A DNA stretch of 64,000 nt from positions 16,657,999 to 16,721,998 of the forward strand of contig NC_092565.1 of assembly GCF_037975245.1 (NCBI RefSeq). Reading direction: 5' to 3'. Shown in pieces: positions 45,692 through 58,219 of this stretch. Made by a program: the position numbers and the translations under genes. The notes under the pieces are model-generated. The model ran no database searches and was not told the DNA's origin. It saw only the letters and a list, made by a program, of their open reading frames with translations. Origin of the DNA: Apostichopus japonicus (Eukaryota > Echinodermata > Holothuroidea > Aspidochirotida > Stichopodidae). How positions within the stretch are numbered: position 1 is the stretch's first letter; every line of letters starts with the position of its first letter.

Positions 45692-45697
45692 AATAAA
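45692..45697 (+). terminator. Candidate poly(A) signal of gene 2
   Basis: AATAAA about 260 bp after the stop codon. In AT-rich DNA this could be chance. Confidence 0.4.
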
Positions 45698-45827
45698 TGA
45701 AAATTTACATTGATATTTCAACTCATTTTGTAACCATTTTGTAAGTTAGCTAGAAGCGAGGCCTTCTTATAAATGCACGAAGCGATAGTGGAAGAGGAGT
45801 TAAGAGGAAGGAGGTTTTACAACGACG

Positions 45828-45829
<2 letters not shown>

Positions 45830-45858
<29 letters not shown>
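45830..45858. repeat. (TA)n microsatellite
   Basis: Short TA run marking the start of the degenerate tandem repeat downstream of gene 2. Confidence 0.9.
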
Positions 45859-45861
<3 letters not shown>

Positions 45862-45884
45862 CCCTGTTCGATGGCATTGATTTT

Positions 45885-46870
45885 ATCAATTTGTAATGAT
45901 TTTGATAAGGAAATTTTTCAAATCCGGCATGAAAGCTCGAAAAAGTGTTTGATTTGATTCCTGAAAATAGAAAAGGATTTGGTAATTTTCTGGAAATAAA
46001 TGGGGGTGCTTCTCAGATTTGATTATATCACAGAAAATGTGTCTAGACTTGCAGTGTGATTCTAACAGAAGAATTTACAAAATCCCAATGCATTGATTTT
46101 TCAATTTGGATGGATTTTGGTAAGAAAAGTTCCTCAAAGCGGGCATGTTAACTCGAAAATGTGTTTCATTTGATTCTTGGAAGTAGAAACGAATTTGGAA
46201 CTATATTATAGAAATTAATAGAGTTGCTTCTCAGATATGAATATTGAAATCTGTATGAGCATTCTGTGATAAACCGTGACGTTATTTCATCGGATAATCG
46301 TAGGCGAAGTACTTCAATATGGGACCATTTCTTAAATAAATTAACTTCGAAAGTTTCTCAAACTGTGCATATGTTAGATCGAAAATGCGTTTTATTTTAT
46401 TCCTGAAAGTAGAAAGAGTTTAAAATATTATTCTGGAAATAAATATAGGTGACTGTCTGATTGGAATTGCGATACATGACTTTATTTGATATGGCTGTAC
46501 TATGTAGCATGTAGCAGGCGTGGGCTCGATTCGTCCAGAAATTCATAAACGGTTACCTAGATTTTGGTTTTGAATAGGTGAAAGAACCAGAAATAGTTAA
46601 TTATATATGTTTTTAACATAGGCTACAATTTAGGATTTGAAAAGCAATTTTTTTAAACTAAGAACACAGGTAGGAAACTAGGTTTATTTTAATCTTGACT
46701 ACATATGTTGAGTTCAAAGAGACCAGAGTTCACACAAGGGTTAATTATAATAATTGACTGAGCACATTGTGACCCATTTTTATATCCCTGGAGGCTGGAG
46801 CAGGATTTCTTCTCAAATTGTGCATGTAATTTCTAAAATATTTATTCTTTGATTTCTGAAAGTAGTACAA
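45885..46870. repeat. Degenerate 216-226-bp tandem repeat
   Basis: Units share a CTCGAAAAWGTGTTT motif, then TTTGATTCCTGAAAGTAGAAA, then a TGGAAATAAAT-type segment and TGCTTCTCAGAT. TCGAAAA landmarks at about 45937, 46153 and 46379 give the period. A further partial unit lies near 46800-46870. Confidence 0.75.
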
Positions 46871-46935
46871 AAGATAGATGGATTAGATACATATTTCTCT
46901 CTGTGGATCACAAAATTCAACGCCAAAACAACTGC

Positions 46936-48394
46936 AAGGTATCTGACTTAGATTGTCCTCCTCACTACCACAATGTGACTCTCGTTGTATGTTACTGCCA
47001 TCGTCTCCTCCATTGTCTTCCTCATTACTACAATGTGACTCTGTGGGTACCTGACTTTCATTGTCTTACTCATTACCACAATGTGACTCTGTGGGTATCT
47101 GACTTTCATTGTTCTCCTCATTACCACAACGTGACTCTCGTTGTATGTGACTGCCATCGTCTCCTCCATTGTCTTCCTCATTACCATAATGTAACTCTGT
47201 GGGTATCTGACTTTCATTGTCTTCCTCACTACCACAATGTGACTCTGTGGGTACCTGACTTTCATTGTCTTCCTCACTACCACAATGTGACTCTGTGGGT
47301 ATCTGACTTTCATTGTCCTCCTCACTACCACAATGTGACTCTCGTTGTATGTTACTGCCATCGTCTCCTCCATTGTCTTCCTCATTACCATAATGTAACC
47401 CTGTGGGTACCTGACTTTCATTGTCTTCCTCATTACCACAATGTGACTCTGTGGGTATCTGACTTAGATTGTCTTACTCATTACCACAATGTGACTCTCG
47501 TTGTATGTTACTGCCATCGTCTCCTCCATTGTCTTCCTCATTACCACAATGTGACTCTGTGGGTATCTGACGTAGATTGTTCTCCTCATTACCACAATGT
47601 GACTCTCGTTGTATTTGACTGCCATCGTCTCCTCCATTGTCTTCCTCACTACCACAATGTAACTCTGTGGGTACCTGACTTTCACTGTCTTACTCACTAC
47701 CACAATGTGACTCTGTGGGTACCTGACTTTCATTGTCTTCCTCACTACCACAATGTGACTCTGTGGGTATCTGACTTTCATTGTCTTACTCATTACCACA
47801 ATGTGACTCTCGTTGTATGTTACTGCCATCGTCTCCTCCATTGTCTTCCTCATTACCATAATGTAACTCTGTGGGTACCTGACTTTCATTGTCTTCCTCA
47901 CTACCACAATGTGACTCTGTGGGTATCTGACTTTCATTGTCTTCCTCATTACCACAATGTGACTCTCGTTGTATGTTACTGCCATTGTCTCCTCCATTGT
48001 CTTCCTCATTACCATAATGTTACTCTGTGGGTACCTGACTTTCATTGTCTTACTCATTACCACAATGTGACTCTGTGGGTATCTGACTTAGATTGTCCTC
48101 CTCATTACCACAATGTGACTCTCGTTGTATGTTACTGCCATCGTCTCCTCCATTGTCTTCCTCATTACCATAATGTAACTCTGTGGGTACCTGACTTTCA
48201 TTGTCTTACTCATTACCACAATGTGACTCTGTGGGTATCTGACTTAGATTGTCTTACTCATTACCACAATGTGACTCTCGTTGTATGTGACTGCCATCGT
48301 CTCCTCCATTGTCTTCCTCACTACCACAATGTGACTCTATGGGTAACTGACTTTCATTGTCTTACTCATTACCACAATGTGACTCTGGATGTAT
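46936..48394. repeat. Composite 48/60-bp minisatellite, about 1.46 kb
   Basis: Two unit types alternate irregularly: 48 bp (encoding LPHYHNVTLWVSDFHC) and 60 bp (adding the CYCHRLLHC variant). Because both are multiples of three, a 518-codon plus-strand frame survives and two shorter minus-strand frames are also open. I regard this as non-coding: no splice context, no non-repetitive domain, and openness on both strands. Confidence 0.95.
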
Positions 48395-49106
48395 CTGTAA
48401 ATTAAATGGGACAATTTCTCAAAACAAATTTGGTCATACTGGACTCACTCGAAGAAATAAATAAACATACACACAGGTCTAAATTAGTAAACTTCTATAT
48501 GTAGCAGATACCCTTGTAAAACATGTTGGTTTATATTTTTTGAAAGCGCAAAGACAATTTATGACCCAGTGAATTAAGGACTGTTAATTCTTTGCTCAGC
48601 TACAAACTGAGATGTCCAAATCTGAGTTTTGGTTCCGAGGTAACTTGCTCTCATTTCATGTGACATCAAGTCAGCTATAGTGATCACCCAGATGCATGTG
48701 TTTGATTCACTGCTAATTCATCTCGCAGGCATCAAGAACCAGTGAGCAAAGAGGTGAGTGTGGGCCTGTGGGGTAACAGAACTTTTTCATTTTCTTCTTT
48801 TATTGGGGGTGGCTGCAATGTAAGGCAGCAACTGGGTACAATTCTCCACCACATTGTTCTTTTACCGTTCAAACAAAATTAATCGTGATTTTTTTAGAAG
48901 AACTAATGTAGTGCATGTACTTTACACACCACTTCACTTTACTTTTACATATTCTCCTACACATGCTCTCGAGTGGATAAGCAGTTTGCAAACAATTTCA
49001 TTTTAATTTGATTTCACTTTCACTTTAGGGTAACAATCAAGTAACTTTCAGGGAAGCAAGTGTCCCAATATTCTGCCACTGGCACTGTTCATTTCTGAAA
49101 ACATTC
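48395..49106. other. Intergenic stretch with a Penelope-type 3' tail
   Basis: Mostly featureless. At about 48945-49005 the sequence ACATGCTCTCGAGTGGATAA and then GCAGTTTGCAAACA parallels the end of the Penelope-like element at about 30975-31015, so a small remnant of the same family lies here. Confidence 0.5.
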
Positions 49107-49215
49107 TTAGGGTGTCCGCGTACAGAGCGGAAGGCCCGTGGTTCGAATCCCGGTGGAGGCTGAAAGTTTTTTCACTGTTCTTGATTTTCCAACTCATTAC
49201 GATTTTCATTTATAT
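49107..49215 (+). mobile_element. tRNA-derived SINE, 5'-truncated copy
   Basis: Begins inside the tRNA-like head (TTAGGGTGTCCGCGTACAG), has the B box GGTTCGAATCC, and continues with the same tail as the second copy (TTTTTTCACTGTTCTTGATT) into a TATA run. Confidence 0.8.
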
Positions 49216-49458
49216 ATATTCATTTGCCTTTGTCGTTTACCTCCATTGCATTAACATAAAGTCTGTTCAAAGTATCTCTTTCGAGATCCGGCTTTAGGAA
49301 TCACAAATGATTTCGAGTTGGTCAGCATCATGTTTGATCTCTAGAGTAAGGCAAAATATGTCACCAAAACAGAACTAGTATTGTTCGATACAGGTGACAA
49401 ACGCCTACAGTGGAATTACGACCTTCCTTACCGGTTTCGAACCTCTGGACATACAATC

Positions 49459-49580
49459 AGCGTCCATAGCCTAGTGGTTAGGGTGTCCGCGTACAGAGCG
49501 GAAGGCCCGTGGTTCGAATCCCGGTGGAGGCTGGAAGTTTTTTCACTGTTCTTGATTTTCCAACTCATTACGATTTTCAT
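49459..49580 (+). mobile_element. tRNA-derived SINE, copy with full head
   Basis: An A-box-like sequence (TAGCCTAGTGGTTAGGGTGT) and a B box (GGTTCGAATCC) are correctly spaced. AGCGTCC can pair with GGAGGCT as an acceptor-like stem with one mismatch, and CCGC/GCGG forms an anticodon-like stem. The T stem is poor and a non-tRNA tail is attached, so this is a SINE head, not a working tRNA gene. Confidence 0.8.
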
Positions 49581-49622
49581 TTATATATATATATATATAT
49601 TATAATATATATATATATGTAC

Positions 49623-49659
<37 letters not shown>
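49578..49659. repeat. (TA)n microsatellite
   Basis: Long TA run between the SINE tail and the LTR-derived repeats. Confidence 0.95.
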
Positions 49660-49662
<3 letters not shown>

Positions 49663-49758
49663 CATGATGTAGCATGTTACTTTAAAGGTTTACTACGCTA
49701 ATTGATGTTATGCAATGCTTAAATGGTGTATTATTATTATTATGCTATATATATTATT
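49660..49758 (+). repeat. LTR 5'-end fragment, copy 1
   Basis: Begins TGTCATGATGTAGCATG and matches the first ~90 bp of the LTR at 49878, then dissolves into a TA run. Confidence 0.8.
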
Positions 49759-49780
49759 ATATATATATATATATATATAT

Positions 49781-49877
49781 TGTTATGATGTAGCATGTTA
49801 CTTTAAAGGTTTACTACGCTAATTGATGTTATGCAATGCTTAAATGGTGTATTATTATTATTATGCTATATATATAT
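49781..49877 (+). repeat. LTR 5'-end fragment, copy 2
   Basis: Begins TGTTATGATGTAGCATG, matches the same part of the LTR, and is joined to copy 1 and the LTR by TA runs. Confidence 0.8.
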
Positions 49878-50559
49878 TGTTATGACGTAGCATGTTACTT
49901 TAAAGGTTTACTACGCTAATTGATGTTATGCAATGCTTAAATGGTGTATTGTTATTATTATGCTAATTTGTAAACGTAGAGCACAATCAGTGCAGTTCTA
50001 AGCTACGGTCGAGTGGCTTCACCGAATGTCATATAAATTAGTTTTCAAGGAGTAGCTCGGTCTCTTCTCCCAGTGGCACCAACCTGTACGTCACGCCACG
50101 TAAAACAACTATGTCTGCCTAGCACTTACAAAACCCACCTTTTCCGTTCCGGCCTTTCTTCACCATGCCAACCACGCTGTGTGTGTCTTTCTCTTAACTC
50201 TCTTTTGGATACCATTCTTCTGGACTTATCATTTACCTTACCTTGTCCTGTTCTCTATACCGGAACTGTTATTTACGTAAAGCGCCTTCCGGAAGCTTTC
50301 AGACGCACCCGCACTACGGTTACTTAATCAACACCGACTACCCTGGGATTTGACACCCCGATGGAAAGCCCAGCGGTAGCCGAGGTACCTTGCGTGCGTG
50401 CTAAGTTAACTTTAAGTATTAAGGTATGTAATGTATTTATGCTAAGTAATATATTTTTGTTACCAAGAGACACGTATTAGATTCATTTTAAAAATAAAAC
50501 CTCTCTAACCTACTTAATTGTGTTCGTTTCCCAAACCATGATATCTGGACTTCGTAACA
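49878..50559 (+). mobile_element. Candidate solo LTR, 682 bp
   Basis: Starts TGTTATGACGTAGC and ends CTTCGTAACA, so it has TGTTA...TAACA inverted ends typical of LTRs. It contains an AATAAA at 50493-50498 near the expected R/U5 boundary. TA-rich flanks hide any target duplication. No internal retroelement coding region adjoins it. The open frame at 50073 is within it and looks non-coding. Confidence 0.65.
50493..50498 (+). terminator. Poly(A) signal in the LTR
   Basis: AATAAA about 60 bp before the 3' end of the candidate LTR. Confidence 0.5.
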
Positions 50560-50564
50560 ATATA

Positions 50565-50565
<1 letters not shown>

Positions 50566-50609
<44 letters not shown>

Positions 50610-50645
50610 TATAATATATATTATAATATATATGTATATATATGC
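50566..50645. repeat. (TA)n microsatellite
   Basis: TA-rich run between the LTR and the left flank of the hAT-like insertion. Confidence 0.95.
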
Positions 50646-51288
50646 TGCCGACCATGGGTGTGGTCAGGGGCGTCGATTTGCTTCAAATATTGGGGGGGGG
50701 GGGACATTTGCTTGGGTGCAGGCGAATTACTATCAAAGCGGAGCGCCACCATTAGTTGGCGAGCAGCGTACAAGAAAATTTCTGGTTTTGATAGCCCCCC
50801 AGATCACCGGAAATTGCACTTCTCAGGCTTGAAAATGACCAACCAGATGTACACTTTTGCCTCAGAACCAAGTTTTTCCCAATAGTTTTTTTTTTCATTC
50901 ATAACCTTTTTCAAGATTGTCACCAGTCACACATCATGTTCGACATCATCGCATCTCCTGTGGATCATTGCATTTGTAGGTAATTCTACGTAACGCACAA
51001 TACCCGTCAGCCCCACTTTTCAAGGTTTTAAGCCCATTATTTGTTCATAATTTGAATAATAAATTAACTTTAAAACATACCCAATAATGTTGCACAAAAT
51101 TTCATCTATGGACAACCAATATAGAAAAACCCCTTCAACCCCTAACAGATCGGTCAAAATTGCACGAGTAGAGGGAAGTATGATGAAGAATGTTGGTCAA
51201 GGAATTTTCGAAAATTCAGACACAGTTAATTTATTTGTGTACAAATATTAAAGCCTCTTATAAGGGCTGCTATAAAACTTCGATATTT

Positions 51289-51403
<115 letters not shown>

Positions 51404-51741
51404 TGCGAAGCGCAAAAGAAAATTTTGCCCGAAAATGCCTCCCAGATCGCTGGAAATGGCACTTCCCAGGCCTAGTAAGTTGCATCTAAGCATTTTCTAT
51501 TTTGAAATTACTAGCGATATCATAAAAAACACATAATATATGCTAAAAAAAAACTATGCCACCAAATATTGGGGGGATATTAGATACTATATCCCCCACC
51601 TAAAATTTGGGGGGGGGGACATGTCCCCCCGTCCCCCCATGATCGCCGCCCATGTATGTAGCATGAAAAGGTATTATCACCTACTACATCGAGAGATATT
51701 CAACTCTCACACTGCGTGAAATCATAAAGAAAACGAAGAAA

Positions 51742-51790
<49 letters not shown>

Positions 51791-51792
<2 letters not shown>

Positions 51793-52003
51793 GGTTAATT
51801 GTTTGTCATGCATGCTTCGTTGCAACTGTGATATGTGGCGTTACGTTTTTGCAATTTGCAGTATTTGTCTTCTCTTCTCCATTATGCGACTGAAACAAAG
51901 TACACAGAAGGAACTTCCCAAAACAAACGCTTTATCATCGACGGCAGATCTGTTTGATTTTTACTTCAATTTCATGGTCATGGATCACAGCACTAGGTGT
52001 TAA
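51791..52003 (+). pseudogene. 70-codon ORF in array segment Y, copy 1
   Basis: The frame has a short Cys-rich head, one hydrophobic segment (WRYVFAICSICLLFSI) and a polar stem (RLKQSTQKELPKTN), then stops. This looks like the N-terminal signal-anchor and stem of a type II membrane protein such as a glycosyl- or sulfotransferase, but no catalytic part is present. It recurs at 53376 and 54959. Probably a captured gene fragment; weak evidence for expression. Confidence 0.3.
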
Positions 52004-52928
52004 TTAATGCCAAGGACACCTAAATATTGCATTTATGTTTATAACAGGATTTGTTGAACTCAAGCTGTACTTTGCGATAAATTTATCATAAAAAAACTGA
52101 TGTCATCATTCATACGCAACCGTTTATAGAAATTAAGATCGGCCTATATTTAGGCCTACCTCGTAATACATCTAAATTGAGTGACAACAGTCGAAAAGAT
52201 GAAAACACTCAACTGCTTTCAGTGTAGAAATAAGTCTAAATATCGAAATTTTCAAACCTGAAGTTAACATCTACAGAACGATAAATCTCCAGGTGCATGA
52301 AGACCACAAGCCCCATCGGTTTTTCCCTCTCACGTTTTGGTTTCGATGATAATCGTAACCTTTGTAGTCATGCAGCCGTATGAGTGTGTGGGTGCTTGTG
52401 TCTGTGTGTGACCCCTTGCTTGTAAACACGATATCTCAAGAAGGGAAGCTTGGACCAATCTCATATTTAGTATGTAGTTACGACACGTTGACCAACCAGA
52501 TGTACACTTTTGCCTCAGAACCAAGTTTTTCCCAATAGTTTTCTTTCATTCATAACCTTTTTCAAGATTGTCACCAGTCACACATCATGTTCGACCTCAT
52601 CGCATCTCCTGTGGATCATTGCTTTTGTAGGTAATTCTACGTAACGCCCCACAATACCCGTCAGCCCTACTTTTCAAGGTTCTAAGCCCACTATTTGTTC
52701 ATAATTTGAATAATAAATTAACTTCAAAACATACCCAATAATGTTGCACAAAATTTCATCTATGGACAACCAATATAGAAAAACCCCTTCAACCCCTAAC
52801 AGACCGGTCAAAATTGCACGATTCGAGGGAAGTATGATGAAGAATTTTCGAAAATTCAGACACAGTTAATTTATTTGTGTACAAATATTAAAGCCTCTTA
52901 TAAGGGCTGCTATAAAACTTCGATATTT

Positions 52929-52997
<69 letters not shown>

Positions 52998-53336
52998 TGC
53001 GAAGCGCAAAAGAAAATTTTGGCCGAAAATGCCTCCCAGATCGCTGGAAATGGCACTTCCCAGGCCTAGTAAGTTGCATCTAAGCATTTTCTATTTTGAA
53101 ATTACTAGCGATATCATAAAAAACACATAATATATGCTAAAAAAAAAACTATGCCACCAAATATTGGGGGGATATTAGATACTATATCCCCCCACCTAAA
53201 ATTTGGGGGGGGGGACATGTCCCCCGTCCCCCCATGATCGCCGCCCATGTATGTAGCATGAAAAGGTATTATCACCTACTACATCGAGAGATATTCAACT
53301 CTCACACTGCGTGAAATCATAAAGAAAACGAAGAAA

Positions 53337-53375
<39 letters not shown>

Positions 53376-53377
<2 letters not shown>

Positions 53378-53588
53378 GGTTAATTGTTTGTCATGCATGC
53401 TTCGTTGCAACTGTGATATGTGGCGTTACGTTTTTGCAATTTGCAGTATTTGTCTTCTCTTCTCCATTATGCGACTGAAACAAAGTACACAGAAGGAACT
53501 TCCCAAAACAAACGCTTTATCATCGACGGCAGATCTGTTTGATTTTTACTTCAATTTCATGGTCATGGATCACAGCACTAGGTGTTAA
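53376..53588 (+). pseudogene. 70-codon ORF in array segment Y, copy 2
   Basis: Same translation as the copy at 51791. The identity reflects recent array amplification, not selection. Confidence 0.3.
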
Positions 53589-54513
53589 TTAATGCCAAGG
53601 ACACCTAAATATTGCATTTATGTTTATAACAGGATTTGTTGAACTCAAGCTGTACTTTGCGATAAATTTATCATAAAAAAACTGATGTCATCATTCATAC
53701 GCAACCGTTTATAGAAATTAAGATCGGCCTATATTTAGGCCTACCTCGTAATACATCTAAATTGAGTGACAACAGTCGAAAAGATGAAAACACTCAACTG
53801 CTTTCAGTGTAGAAATAAGTCTAAATATCGAAATTTTCAAACCTGAAGTTAACATCTACAGAACGATAAATCTCCAGGTGCATGAAGACCACAAGCCCCA
53901 TCGGTTTTTCCCTCTCACGTTTTGGTTTCGATGATAATCGTAACCTTTGTAGTCATGCAGCCGTATGAGTGTGTGGGTGCTTGTGTCTGTGTGTGACCCC
54001 TTGCTTGTAAACACGATATCTCAAGAAGGGAAGCTTGGACCAATCTCATATTTAGTATGTAGTTACGACACGTTGACCAACCAGATGTACACTTTTGCCT
54101 CAGAACCAAGTTTTTCCCAATAGTTTTCTTTCATTCATAACCTTTTTCAAGATTGTCACCAGTCACACATCATGTTCGACCTCATCGCATCTCCTGTGGA
54201 TCATTGCTTTTGTAGGTAATTCTACGTAACGCCCCACAATACCCGTCAGCCCTACTTTTCAAGGTTCTAAGCCCACTATTTGTTCATAATTTGAATAATA
54301 AATTAACTTCAAAACATACCCAATAATGTTGCACAAAATTTCATCTATGGACAACCAATATAGAAAAACCCCTTCAACCCCTAACAGACCGGTCAAAATT
54401 GCACGATTCGAGGGAAGTATGATGAAGAATTTTCGAAAATTCAGACACAGTTAATTTATTTGTGTACAAATATTAAAGCCTCTTATAAGGGCTGCTATAA
54501 AACTTCGATATTT

Positions 54514-54562
<49 letters not shown>

Positions 54563-54903
54563 TGCGAAGCGCAAAAGAAAATTTTGGCCGAAAATGCCTC
54601 CCAGATCGCTGGAAATGGCACTTCCCAGGCCTAGTAAGTTGCATCTAAGCATTTTCTATTTTGAAATTACTAGCGATATCATAAAAAACACATAATATAT
54701 GCTAAAAAAAAAACTATGCCACCAAATATTGGGGGGATATTAGATACTATATCCCCCCACCTAAAATTTGGGGGGGGGGGGACATGTCCCCCGTCCCCCC
54801 ATGATCGCCGCCCATGTATGTAGCATGAAAAGGTATTATCACCTACTACATCGAGAGATATTCAACTCTCACACTGCGTGAAATCATAAAGAAAACGAAG
54901 AAA

Positions 54904-54958
<55 letters not shown>

Positions 54959-54960
<2 letters not shown>

Positions 54961-55171
54961 GGTTAATTGTTTGTCATGCATGCTTCGTTGCAACTGTGAT
55001 ATGTGGCGTTACGTTTTTGCAATTTGCAGTATTTGTCTTCTCTTCTCCATTATGCGACTGAAACAAAGTACACAGAAGGAACTTCCCAAAACAAACGCTT
55101 TATCATCGACGGCAGATCTGTTTGATTTTTACTTCAATTTCATGGTCATGGATCACAGCACTAGGTGTTAA
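54959..55171 (+). pseudogene. 70-codon ORF in array segment Y, copy 3
   Basis: Same translation as the copies at 51791 and 53376. Confidence 0.3.
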
Positions 55172-56388
55172 TTAATGCCAAGGACACCTAAATATTGCAT
55201 TTATGTTTATAACAGGATTTGTTGAACTCAAGCTGTACTTTGCGATAAATTTATCATAAAAAAACTGATGTCATCATTCATACGCAACCGTTTATAGAAA
55301 TTAAGATAGGCCTATATTTAGGCCTACCTCGTAATACATCTAAATTGAGTGACAACAGTCGAAAAGATGAAAACACTCAACTGCTTTCAGTGTAGAAATA
55401 AGTCTAAATATCGAAATTTTCAAACCTGAAGTTAACATCTACAGAACGATAAATCTCCAGGTGCATGAAGACCACAAGCCCCATCGGTTTTTCCCTCTCA
55501 CGTTTTGGTTTCGATGATAATCGTAACCTTTGTAGTCATGCAGCCGTATGAGTGTGTGGGTGCTTGTGTCTGTGTGTGACCCCTTGCTTGTAAACACGAT
55601 ATCTCAAGAAGTGAAGCTTGGACCAATCTCATATTTAGTATGTAGTTACGACACGTTGACCAACCAGATGTACACTTTTGCCTCAGAACCAAGTTTTTCC
55701 CAATAGTTTTCTTTCATTCATAACCTTTTTCAAGATTGTCACCAGCCACACATCATGTTCGACCTCATCGCATCTCCTGTGGATCATTGCTTTTGTAGGT
55801 AATTCTACGTAACGCCCCACAATACCCGTCAGCCCTACTTTTCAAGGTTCTAAGCCCACTATTTGTTCATAATTTGAATAATAAATTAACTTCAAAACAT
55901 ACCCAATAATGTTGCACAAAATTTCATCTATGGACAACCAATATAGAAAAACCCCTTCAACCCCTAACAGACCGGTCAAAATTGCACGATTCGAGGGAAG
56001 TATGATGAAGAATTTTCGAAAATTCAGACACAGTTAATTTATTTGTGTACAAATATTAAAGCCTCTTATAAGGGCTGCTATAAAACTTCGATATTTTAAA
56101 TATATATATATATATATATAAATTGCGAAGCGCAAAAGAAAATTTTGGCCGAAAATGCCTCCCAGATCGCTGGAAATGGCACTTCCCAGGCCTAGTAAGT
56201 TGCATCTAAGCATTTTCTATTTTGAAATTACTAGCGATATCATAAAAAAAACACATAATATATGCTAAAAAAAAAAACTATGCCACCAAATATTGGGGGG
56301 ATATTAGATACTATATCCCCCCACCTAAAATATTGGGGGGGGGGACATGTCCCCCCGTCCTCCCATGATCGCCGCCCATGGGTGTGGT

Positions 56389-56796
56389 AAAAGAAACGAA
56401 ACCGTCTTTGACATATGCCAAAGCTAGATGCGGTTTTTCGTAGTATTTGACATCTGGCAACACAATACCTCCCAACACTTTGGTCGCTCCGTAGATGCCA
56501 AAATAAGTGTACATGGTGGCGTTCTGCCAATCATTAGAACTCCCCGTCAGAACCGAACATTGTCTCCACTTAAGAGCAGGATAGAACAGCCCCCCCCCCC
56601 CCCAGCCATCCGATACTAGCAAATACAGTAACTTGATAATGCCCTGCAACCTGTGCAGCAGTCGGAGTATCCTACCTTGGGGTATGGCCTCGCCATTGTC
56701 AAGAGCAATTTGATGGTAGGCATACTATATCATCCACTACAGGCCAACGACGACGAGGAAGAATTCTGCCCCAGCGAGACCAACAAATGTACCCAT
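56389..56796 (-). pseudogene. TMEM45-like (DUF716) pseudogene fragment
   Basis: Read on the minus strand from an ATG at 56796: MGTFVGLAGAEFFLVVVGL, stop, WMI, stop, YAYHQIALDNGEAIPQ and onward to DWQNATMYTYFGIYGATKVL. The FFLxxGLWW-like start and the WQNxTMYxYFGxxG motif are characteristic of TMEM45-type membrane proteins. Two TAG stops (56739-56737 and 56727-56725) fall where Trp would be expected, so each may be a TGG-to-TAG change. A 15-base C run near 56590 lies within it. The hAT-like element then interrupts it; the flank left of the insertion (50656 downwards) carries on the same frame briefly. No introns are visible, so it may be a retrocopy. Confidence 0.6.
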
Positions 56797-57360
56797 GGTG
56801 AAGCTGAAATGGTAGTCGGATGAAGGAGAAACAGATAAAACGTTTAAATATTTGACAATAAAAACAACATTTCATAATTATTACGATTAACCGAAAGAAA
56901 ATGGTACAAACTTCTCATAGTATGGAAAAACATAGTGAGACAAATACCCTCAATAATCCCTCCTAATAACCCCTTCCCTCCCCCACTTTGACCACTCTTG
57001 AGTATTCTCTTGTTATTGATGAAATGAATAAGTTATGTTTGCGTGATCGGTATTTTGCCTACATTTTGGATAACATAAGGTACAAAATCAAACTTTGATA
57101 TGTTAGTGTATTAAATATCACTGCTATCAGTCCAAGATAATGTACTTCTAATCCTCTTTAAATTTTTGAATAAAAAACCCTTTAAGCATCCGAGCCTCGT
57201 CAATTTTAAGTGGCTGAACAACATAGCTCATCTCGGAGATCATTAGGTCGGTGCCTCAGACACAACACAAACTCTTAAAGAAATGAGTTAATAAAAAAAA
57301 AACGAGTTTACAATGCATGACAAATTTGTCACGAAAATTGAAGGCTCCTCCTAAACATGA
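56797..57360. other. Featureless stretch
   Basis: Nothing supported. AT-rich, with no convincing upstream exon for the TMEM45-like fragment. Confidence 0.45.

Positions 57361-58219
<859 letters not shown>

Noticed and set aside
46849-48405. 518-codon ORF as a protein-coding gene
   Set aside because: Entirely minisatellite, open on both strands, no domain outside the repeat and no splice context. Kept as a repeat and as a question.
49459-49532. Functional tRNA gene
   Set aside because: A and B boxes are present, but the T stem pairs poorly, the acceptor stem has a mismatch, and a shared non-tRNA tail marks it as a SINE.
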